A DNA stretch of 5,407 nt from Rhodoferax sp. Lineage in GTDB: Bacteria > Pseudomonadota > Gammaproteobacteria > Burkholderiales > Burkholderiaceae_C. Every line of letters starts with the position of its first letter. The stretch's first letter is position 1. The position numbers and the translations under genes were made by a program. Below are positions 1 to 4,098 of this stretch, in pieces. The notes under the pieces are model-generated. The model worked only from the letters and a program-made list of their open reading frames with translations. It searched no databases and was not told the DNA's origin. The stretch covers positions 1-5,407 of the forward strand of contig JAIFMA010000213.1 in assembly GCA_020048795.1 (NCBI GenBank). Reading direction: 5' to 3'.

Positions 1-80
1 TTGTGCAGCAAAGCTGCACGGCGCGCTCTGCGCCTAGCATTGCATCCCAAATCCGACGGCCAAATGCACAGCTTATTCAT
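1..80 (-). CDS. possible start of a downstream gene, partial
   Basis: On the minus strand ATG (80-78) is preceded by AAGGG (88-92) at seven bases, and that site overlaps the TAA of the Sel1-like gene. This is the arrangement of a coupled third gene. The frame MNKLCIWPSDLGCNARRRAR... stays open to the window edge. Only 26 codons are visible and they resemble nothing I know, so chance is a real alternative. Two adjacent inverted repeats (3-19 and 20-34) fall inside it, which speaks somewhat against coding. Confidence 0.2.
   Translation of the reverse strand, partial: MNKLCIWPSDLGCNARRRARRAALLH
3..34. repeat. two adjacent short inverted repeats
   Basis: GTGCAGC-AAA-GCTGCAC (3-19) is a perfect 7-bp stem with a 3-nt loop. 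It is followed directly by GGCGC-GCTCT-GCGCC (20-34), a 5-bp GC-only stem. They lie about 57 nt past the stop of the Sel1-like gene and could end or stabilise its transcript, but no T-run follows within the window on the minus strand. Confidence 0.4.
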
Positions 81-90
81 GGACAAGCCC

Positions 91-576
91 TTACTGGCCG
101 GCCGAGAAACAAATGGCGTTGAGCGATTGGGCCAGTTGAAACAATTTGGCCGCCTTGTCCTGACTAGCCGCAATGCCACCCTGGCCTTTGAGCGTCATGT
201 CGCCCAACAGACAGGCGGCAGCGGCGTTGCCGCCCTGCACCGCCTGTTCAAGGTGCCCCCGGGCCTGGTCAAAGTTGCCACTGGCCACCAGTTTGCGCCC
301 GGCCTCGGCGTGCTCAGCCACTGACAGGGATGGCGCTTGTGCGGCATTGGTTTTGGGTGGCAGCAGCGGTTTGTCTGGCACCCCCGACTGGGCTGGCGGC
401 GCGGTGACGGCAGCCGGTGGGTTCTGGGTCATCGGCGCGCTGACCGCTGGAGGAGGCGGCGGCGCAGCCGGGTTCATCAGGCGATCTTTCAAATACAGGT
501 GCCACACGGCCGAGGCCATGCCGCCGATCACGGCCAAGCCGATCAGCCCTTTGGAGAGTGGTGTCAAACTGGCCAT
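91..576 (-). CDS. membrane-anchored, proline-rich protein with C-terminal Sel1/TPR-like repeat
   Basis: The 161-residue protein has three parts. An uncleaved N-terminal membrane helix (about 8-27, SKGLIGLAVIGGMASAVWHL) is followed by KDR. A Pro/Ala-rich linker (36-75) includes five consecutive prolines (39-43). The C-terminal helical repeat region consists of AEAGRKLVASGNFDQARGHL (90-109), a TPR-like helix pair, then AAACLLGDMTLKGQGG (118-134) and KAAKLFQLAQ (141-150), a Sel1-like repeat. By the positive-inside rule (K9 before, K30/R32 after the helix) topology is ambiguous; the linker suggests the repeat domain reaches away from the membrane, probably into the periplasm. Such repeats usually mediate protein binding. 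The partner may be the coiled-coil protein encoded 4 nt upstream, and translation is probably coupled to it. Function is unknown. It ends in TAA. Confidence 0.8.
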   Translation of the reverse strand: MASLTPLSKGLIGLAVIGGMASAVWHLYLKDRLMNPAAPPPPPAVSAPMTQNPPAAVTAPPAQSGVPDKPLLPPKTNAAQAPSLSVAEHAEAGRKLVASGNFDQARGHLEQAVQGGNAAAACLLGDMTLKGQGGIAASQDKAAKLFQLAQSLNAICFSAGQ

Positions 577-580
577 GAAA

Positions 581-1306
581 TTATTCCTGTGCAGGGGGTG
601 TGGGTGTGCCAAACTGGGTCGACAGGCTTTGCAGTCGCTGGCTGATCTGGGCTATTTCGCCCAGTTCGCTGCGGGTCTGACTGCGGGCTGCTGCCAGATT
701 GTCCTGATGAACGCTGACCTCTTGGGCGGTGCGCGCCAGTTCGCGCTCAACCAGCGCCTCAAGCTCGGCCATTTGTTTGCGGATGTCACCCACCACGGCT
801 TCCTGGCGGGCCATCAATTGGTCGAGTTGCGCCTGGGTCTGCTGTTCCAACTGCTGCAGATGGCGCTTGAGATTGTCACCGTGGGTCGCCAGCGCTGCGA
901 TTTTGGCGTCGGCATCGGCCAGCGGATCGGCAATCGTCCACGACTCATCGGCTGCGTCCATGGCCTTGATGGCCATCAGCCGGGTCGCCGGGTCCATGGC
1001 ACTCAAGCCGTCAATCAGTCGCAGCAGCCGCTCGGCCGGGTACATGGCCGGTACAACGCCTGCCTGGGCATAAATGCTGTCGGGATTGATGGGCACCACC
1101 GACGTGCCAGCCGGGTTTTTCGATGGCCCTGTCGGTGTCTCAACTGACAATTCCACGGGCACCACCACCGATGCCACAGCGGGCTCAGTGCTGTTGGCCA
1201 GCGGCAGCGTATTGCCCAAATCAAGCACCTCGGGCGGGCGGGCCTCAGATGGCTGGTCTCTGGTGACCAACCCGGCTTTTTCAAGAAAATCCAGCATTCC
1301 CTTCAT
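581..1306 (-). CDS. coiled-coil protein of unknown function
   Basis: I do not recognise this 241-residue protein. The N-terminus (1-16, MKGMLDFLEKAGLVTR) is a short helix followed by a low-complexity Pro/Val/Thr-rich stretch to about residue 75. A compact, probably conserved block follows (78-128: IYAQAGVVPAMYPAERLLRL, then MDPATRLMAIKAMDAADESW). A long heptad-like helix spans about 133-229, rich in Gln, Glu, Leu and Arg (LKRHLQQLEQQTQAQLDQLM, then RKQMAELEALVERELAR). There is no signal peptide or membrane segment, so it is likely a cytoplasmic oligomeric or scaffolding protein. ATG 1306 is preferred over the in-frame TTG at 1318, because GGGA (1313-1316) sits six bases before the ATG. The stop is 4 nt from the next gene's ATG, so the two are almost certainly one transcription unit and may work together. 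Confidence 0.8.
   Translation of the reverse strand: MKGMLDFLEKAGLVTRDQPSEARPPEVLDLGNTLPLANSTEPAVASVVVPVELSVETPTGPSKNPAGTSVVPINPDSIYAQAGVVPAMYPAERLLRLIDGLSAMDPATRLMAIKAMDAADESWTIADPLADADAKIAALATHGDNLKRHLQQLEQQTQAQLDQLMARQEAVVGDIRKQMAELEALVERELARTAQEVSVHQDNLAAARSQTRSELGEIAQISQRLQSLSTQFGTPTPPAQE
585..588 (-). promoter_or_regulatory. Shine-Dalgarno deciding the start of the Sel1-like gene
   Basis: AGGA inside the end of the upstream gene lies eight bases before ATG 576-574. It favours this start over an upstream in-frame GTG (612-610) that would overlap the preceding gene by 32 nt and prepend a His/Pro-rich stretch before the membrane anchor. Confidence 0.6.
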
Positions 1307-1346
1307 GGTGTGTCCCAAAGTTTGATGTTGATGTGCCGCCTCATGC

Positions 1347-1375
1347 TATATGGTTGGCTCTGAAGATTGATACAA
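1347..1375 (-). promoter_or_regulatory. weak candidate sigma-70 promoter for the two-gene unit at 91-1306
   Basis: Minus strand TTGTAT (1370-1375) and CATATA (1347-1352) are separated by 17 bp, about 40-65 bp upstream of the coding start. Both boxes match the consensus poorly. The support is mainly position: this gap is the only one of more than 100 nt between genes in the left half of the window. Confidence 0.22.
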
Positions 1376-1432
1376 GTTTGATAGCTTTCAGCGCTTTCTG
1401 AATAAGGGCTTGAATGTGTTTTTGTCAAATTT
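1374..1432. repeat. degenerate dispersed intergenic repeat, copy 1 (supplies thrH stop)
   Basis: A unit of about 59 bp is bounded by imperfect inverted arms, AAGTTTGA (1374-1381) and TCAAATTT (1425-1432), 7 of 8 complementary. Its core (1388-1422) aligns without gaps to 4049-4083: TCAGCGCTT, nine variable bases, GGGCTTGA, then a T-rich tail. A 5-bp stem, TTCAG/CTGAA with a 6-nt loop, can form around the AGCGCT palindrome in the minus-strand transcript. The unit lies immediately downstream of thrH in the same orientation relative to its gene as copy 2 has to fadH. Its right arm contains the thrH TGA. Confidence 0.65.
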
Positions 1433-2033
1433 TTAAAGCAGCCCGGTCAATCTCGGAGCGCAACTCGGCGTAGTTCCTGGTGACCGGAAACTGCGGAAAC
1501 TCATCAATCACATTTTGCGGCGGGCGAAACAAAATGCCGGCATGTGCCTCGCCCAGCATCGCCATGTCGTTGTAGGAGTCGCCCGCTGCGATGACCTTGA
1601 ACTGCAGTTCCTTGAAGCGCTGTACGGCTTCTTTTTTCTGGTTGGGCATGCGCAGGTGGTAGTTCACCAGAATGCCATTGGCATCGGCTTCGAGTTTGTG
1701 GCAAAACAGCGCGGGCATGCCCAGTTGGGCCATCAGTGGCATGGCAAATTCGTAAAAGGTATCCGACAAAATGATCACCTGGTAGTCGCGCCGCAAGGCA
1801 TCCAGAAAGTCTTTGGCGCCGGCCATCGGGCCCATGTCAGAAATCACCTTTTGAATGTCGGGCAGACCCAGTTGGTGTTGGCTGAGCAAATCAAGGCGAA
1901 ATTTCATCAGCTTGTCGTAGTCGGGCTCGTCGCGCGTGGTGCGCGACAGCTCGGGAATGCCGGTGCGTTTGGAAAACTCGATCCAGATTTCGGGAACCAG
2001 AACACCTTCAAGGTCGAGACAAACCAGCTGCAT
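1425..2033 (-). CDS. thrH: phosphoserine phosphatase / homoserine phosphotransferase ThrH (HAD superfamily)
   Basis: ThrH of Pseudomonas aeruginosa is a HAD-fold enzyme that dephosphorylates phosphoserine and can transfer the phosphate to homoserine, linking serine and threonine synthesis in the cytoplasm. This 202-residue protein has the usual family length (about 205). It shows HAD motif I as CLDLEGVLVPEIW (5-17), with nucleophile D7 and the ThrH-typical E9 instead of the second Asp. Motif II is VIILSDTFYEF (S90), motif III probably the K133-K134 pair, and motif IV AAGDSYNDMAML (D152, D156). EAHAGILF and EFPQFPVT are also family-typical. The start is the ATG at 2033, because GGAG (2040-2043) sits six bases upstream. 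The TTG at 2045 would overlap that ribosome binding site. The TGA stop falls inside the right arm of a dispersed repeat, so the last two residues (KI) appear repeat-derived. It follows the M50B-like gene by 39 nt. Confidence 0.93.
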   Translation of the reverse strand: MQLVCLDLEGVLVPEIWIEFSKRTGIPELSRTTRDEPDYDKLMKFRLDLLSQHQLGLPDIQKVISDMGPMAGAKDFLDALRRDYQVIILSDTFYEFAMPLMAQLGMPALFCHKLEADANGILVNYHLRMPNQKKEAVQRFKELQFKVIAAGDSYNDMAMLGEAHAGILFRPPQNVIDEFPQFPVTRNYAELRSEIDRAALKI

Positions 2034-2039
2034 TGATTT

Positions 2040-2043
2040 CTCC
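2040..2043 (-). promoter_or_regulatory. Shine-Dalgarno for thrH
   Basis: GGAG is six bases before ATG (2033-2031). It argues against the in-frame TTG four codons upstream, which overlaps it, and gives a start matching the usual N-terminus of the family. Confidence 0.7.
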
Positions 2044-2072
2044 AAGAGTAATGAAGCCCTGCCGGGCGCATG

Positions 2073-2804
2073 TCATACCGGTGGCAACGTGCCATAGGAT
2101 GGTAGTGTAGCGTTGGCCTTGCGGGCCGCACGGCTGACAACACCGATGCCCAGCAACACCAAAGTCAGCGAAAAAACCGCCACACAGGCGCCCCAGAACC
2201 AGTAAGGCAGCCACAGGGCTTGTGCAATGACCTCGCTGTCAGACAGGTGGACCACACCGTTGACCACAGCCTGCCTGGAGAACATGTAGTTCAGGTCAGT
2301 GAACCATGACAGGCACAACGTGAGCGCAATCAGGTGTAGCAAAAATGCGGCTGCGGCGTCGGACAACAGCCTGGCGGCCAACCCCAGGCACAGTGCCCAG
2401 GCTAGCAAAAAGCCGATGCCAAAGGCGTTGCGAACCCACAGTGCCACCACGGTCAGCAACAGCGCCGCCACCAGCACCAGCGCAGCCCGGGCAAAACGTG
2501 GTGCACGCGACACCAGCAGCAGGCTGACACCGGCCAGCGTTGGTCCGACCAGTCCGCCGGCAGCAATCAGCGCGGTGGCCAAACGTCCCGGGGTGCCATG
2601 CCACACCGCCATGCCAGAGCCATCGGCGTGCAGCAACATTTGGTCAAAGCTGGCCCCGAGCGCCAACGCACTCAGGCCGTGGCCCATTTCGTGCGCAAAA
2701 GTGGCGAGCAATGTCAGCGGGTACAGCATTTGTGCGCCATAGGGCAGCTGCCAGAGCAGGCCGATGGCCGCAGCGGACAGCAGCAGCCGGGTGCGTGGGT
2801 TCAC
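2073..2804 (-). CDS. M50B-like integral-membrane zinc metalloprotease family protein
   Basis: The 243-residue polytopic protein carries HEMGH (38-42), the HExxH zinc motif of site-2-type M50 peptidases, inside the first hydrophobic region (LLATFAHEMGHGLSALALG). Further hydrophobic segments lie near 78-98, 107-125, 127-146, 150-168 and 198-223. The later parts WFTDLNYMF (167-175) and LSDSEVIAQALWLPYWFWG (187-205) fit the M50B subgroup, where a conserved Asp (here probably D170) would be the third zinc ligand, followed by a SD(A/S)...WG pattern. Substrate and role are unknown; members of this subgroup are mostly uncharacterised. The start is GTG, chosen for the strong AGAGGT (2813-2818) eight bases upstream. 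It ends in TGA 39 nt before thrH, so the two are probably co-transcribed. The gene begins directly over the coding relic, which suggests that its promoter region is not ancestral. Confidence 0.82.
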   Translation of the reverse strand: MNPRTRLLLSAAAIGLLWQLPYGAQMLYPLTLLATFAHEMGHGLSALALGASFDQMLLHADGSGMAVWHGTPGRLATALIAAGGLVGPTLAGVSLLLVSRAPRFARAALVLVAALLLTVVALWVRNAFGIGFLLAWALCLGLAARLLSDAAAAFLLHLIALTLCLSWFTDLNYMFSRQAVVNGVVHLSDSEVIAQALWLPYWFWGACVAVFSLTLVLLGIGVVSRAARKANATLPSYGTLPPV

Positions 2805-2810
2805 TTGTTG

Positions 2811-2928
2811 TTACCTCTGAATCAGTGTACGCCTTGCGCAACAAGTGCTCCAGCGTCAGCTTGCCAAAAATCTCCTCGTTGCCCTCCATGCGATCAATCA
2901 CAAGGGCTTCAAAGGCCTTCTCAAACAA
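2811..2928 (-). pseudogene. short coding relic, possibly C-terminus of a type I restriction HsdR-like protein
   Basis: The minus frame from 2928 reads FEKAFEALVIDRMEGNEEI, then FGKLTLEHLLRKAYTDSE. This is a protein-like, charged helical segment. It recalls the extreme C-terminus of HsdR-type restriction helicases, where a (D/E)xMExNEEIF segment is followed by a short helix ending near LLRKxY. In this reading some residues between GKL and TLEH would be missing. A TAG (2935-2937) lies just upstream in frame, and the frame continues without a natural stop deep into the M50 gene as an out-of-frame shadow, so it cannot be an intact gene. The match to HsdR is from memory and weak. It could equally be a remnant of an unrelated gene. 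It overlaps the ribosome binding site of the next gene. Confidence 0.35.
2813..2818 (-). promoter_or_regulatory. Shine-Dalgarno deciding the GTG start of the M50B-like gene
   Basis: AGAGGT lies eight bases before GTG (2804-2802). It sets a non-ATG start that would otherwise be doubtful, and the next in-frame ATG (residue 26, inside the hydrophobic segment just before HEMGH) would truncate the first membrane helix. Confidence 0.65.
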
Positions 2929-2929
2929 A

Positions 2930-3213
2930 TAACCCTAGATTCGGCTACATGGATTTCCTCAAGAGTCAACAGGTTTTTTGCATTTTCATGATAAACGGTA
3001 TTCATGGCATTTGTGTAAACGAAAGCTCCGACAAAACGAGGAAACAGACTGCACATCTACAGAAGGCCTTGTTGCACTGAAATTTCGGTGCGGACCCAGA
3101 TACGAACCGCTTAGCGGGGCTCCAATCAGTTTGCGTAGACACATATTCCACAAAGAATCTATCGGGCTTAGGGCTTGCCATTGGTCTTGTTGTGCCACGG
3201 CTTATAGCTAGCG
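2930..3213. other. AT-richer non-coding gap with no recognised gene
   Basis: Positions 2941-3180 contain 110 G/C in 240 bases (46%), falling to 41% over 2941-3060, against about 62% in the adjoining isomerase gene. Open frames of 70-77 codons exist on both strands (2978-3211 plus, 2986-3198 minus). They overlap each other, lack ribosome binding sites and resemble nothing I recognise. No intrinsic terminator with a U-tract is visible after the isomerase stop. Together with the neighbouring coding relic, the composition suggests a decayed or exchanged segment. Confidence 0.5.
3074..3091. repeat. 18-bp near-perfect palindrome in AT-richer gap
   Basis: GCACTGAAATTTCGGTGC is symmetric at 16 of 18 positions. 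The two unmatched positions (3078 and 3087) would form a U-G pair in plus-strand RNA, and the flanking TT/GG could add two more wobble pairs. A smaller dyad, CCGCT-T-AGCGG, lies at 3107-3117. The form resembles a dimeric regulator operator or a small hairpin. No U-run follows it on either strand, so it does not look like an intrinsic terminator, and no gene start sits close enough to assign it as an operator. Confidence 0.35.
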
Positions 3214-4026
3214 TCAGTCTTTGAACTCTGGCGCGCGTTTGCCCATGTTGGCCATCATGGCCTCTTGCAGGTCGTTGGACAGCAGCATGGCGGCGTTCCA
3301 GGTGGCCACATGGTTCAGGCCGTCAGCCACCGAGTGGTCACGCGCGTAGGTGATGATTTCCTTCACGCCGCGTACCGACAGCGGTGATTTGGCGGCAATC
3401 GTCGCAGCGATGTCGCGCACGCCATTTTGCAGGGCTTCGCGCGAGCCAAACACGCGGTTGACCAAGCGCATTTGCAGCGCTTCGTCGGCACCAAACTTGC
3501 GCGCGGTATAGGCCAGTTCTCGCGCCATGCCTTCACCAATCAGTTTGGGCAGGCGTTGCAGCGTGCCCACGTCGGCGGTCATGCCAAGGTCGATTTCCTT
3601 GATGCTGAATGTGGCATCACTGGCGCAGTAGCGCATGTCGGCGCAGCAAATCAGATCAATGCCACCGCCCACACAGGCACCGTGGATGGCCGCCAGCACC
3701 GGTTTGCGGCAGCGCTCCAGGCTGGTTAACGTGTCTTGCAGGTCCAGAATGACCTGGCGCAGGTTTTCGCGGGTGCGGGCTTCGCAGTCGTTCTGGATCA
3801 GGTCGCCCATGCCCATCATCATTTGCAGATCAATGCCGGCCGTAAAGGCCCGGCCTTCACCTTCCAGAACCGCCACCCGGGCTTCAGGCGTGGCATCGAC
3901 CCATTTGAAGACCTTGCGGATCTCGTGCCACATGGCCAGGTTCATGGCGTTGGCTTTGTCGGGGCGATTCAGGCGGATCGTGGCAATGTGCTCACTCAGG
4001 CTGACGGTCAGTGTTTGATAGCCCAT
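3214..4026 (-). CDS. delta(3,5)-delta(2,4)-dienoyl-CoA isomerase (crotonase superfamily, ECH1-like)
   Basis: The 270-residue enzyme probably converts 3,5-dienoyl-CoA to 2,4-dienoyl-CoA, the substrate of the FadH encoded just upstream. Crotonase hallmarks are RLNRPDKANAMN (19-30), the oxyanion-hole segment RAFTAGIDLQ (59-68) and HGACVGGGIDL (115-125). The ECH1 subtype is shown by three acidic residues: D124 (GGGID), E144 (SIKEIDLG) and D152 (TADVG). Their spacing of 20 and 8 equals that of the rat ECH1 catalytic Asp176/Glu196/Asp204. GTLQRLPKLIG (154-164), ELAYTARK (170-177) and ARDHSVADGLNHVATWN (228-244) are also typical. Ordinary enoyl-CoA hydratases carry two glutamates instead. The ATG at 4026 opens the recognisable domain, but it has no clear Shine-Dalgarno sequence (the upstream sequence is GAAAAAAATAGCACA). 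The frame is open upstream through the repeat into fadH, so the protein may be made by coupling, or as a fusion. It ends in TGA. Confidence 0.92.
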   Translation of the reverse strand: MGYQTLTVSLSEHIATIRLNRPDKANAMNLAMWHEIRKVFKWVDATPEARVAVLEGEGRAFTAGIDLQMMMGMGDLIQNDCEARTRENLRQVILDLQDTLTSLERCRKPVLAAIHGACVGGGIDLICCADMRYCASDATFSIKEIDLGMTADVGTLQRLPKLIGEGMARELAYTARKFGADEALQMRLVNRVFGSREALQNGVRDIAATIAAKSPLSVRGVKEIITYARDHSVADGLNHVATWNAAMLLSNDLQEAMMANMGKRAPEFKD

Positions 4027-4030
4027 TGTG

Positions 4031-4097
4031 CTATTTTTTTCAGTGCTGTCAGCGCTTATGGGGTCTGGGCTTGAGGCTGATTTGTTATCTAAAATAG
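4031..4097. repeat. degenerate dispersed intergenic repeat, copy 2 (translated linker)
   Basis: This 67-bp unit is bounded by perfect 7-bp inverted repeats, CTATTTT (4031-4037) and AAAATAG (4091-4097). It shares an ungapped 35-nt core (4049-4083) with 1388-1422, 24 of 35 identical, including TCAGCGCTT and GGGCTTGA at identical spacing. The pattern resembles the TAGC-n-AGCGCTT-n-AAGGGCT repeats scattered in Comamonadaceae genomes; that family link is from memory and unchecked. On the minus strand the unit begins at the last FadH-like codons. In the fadH frame it has no stop, while the other two frames meet TAG and TAA within its first 15 nt. It therefore encodes nearly all of a 24-residue Ser/Asp/Lys-rich linker ending just before the isomerase ATG. 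Confidence 0.7.
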
Positions 4098-4098
4098 T

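Noticed and set aside
3..34. Inverted repeats as a rho-independent terminator
   Set aside because: On the minus strand the stems are not followed by a U-run within the window, so termination cannot be supported.
173..1147. 324-codon open frame on the plus strand
   Set aside because: It lies antisense to the two better-supported minus-strand genes. Its product is an Ala/Gly/Cys-rich, low-information sequence with no domain, typical of a shadow frame in GC-rich DNA.
1515..2036. 173-codon plus-strand frame
   Set aside because: It is fully antisense to thrH, which has clear HAD motifs. The plus frame has no recognisable domain.
2986..3198. 70-codon minus-strand frame, and the overlapping 77-codon plus-strand frame 2978-3211
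   Set aside because: There is no ribosome binding site and no recognisable motif. The two frames overlap on opposite strands in a compositionally odd gap. They are treated as chance or decayed sequence.
3476..3486. CAGCGCTTCG and the similar CAGCGCTTTG at 4711-4720 as further copies of the repeat
   Set aside because: They match only the short AGCGCTT element, lie inside well-conserved coding sequence and lack the GGGCTTGA partner at the fixed spacing.
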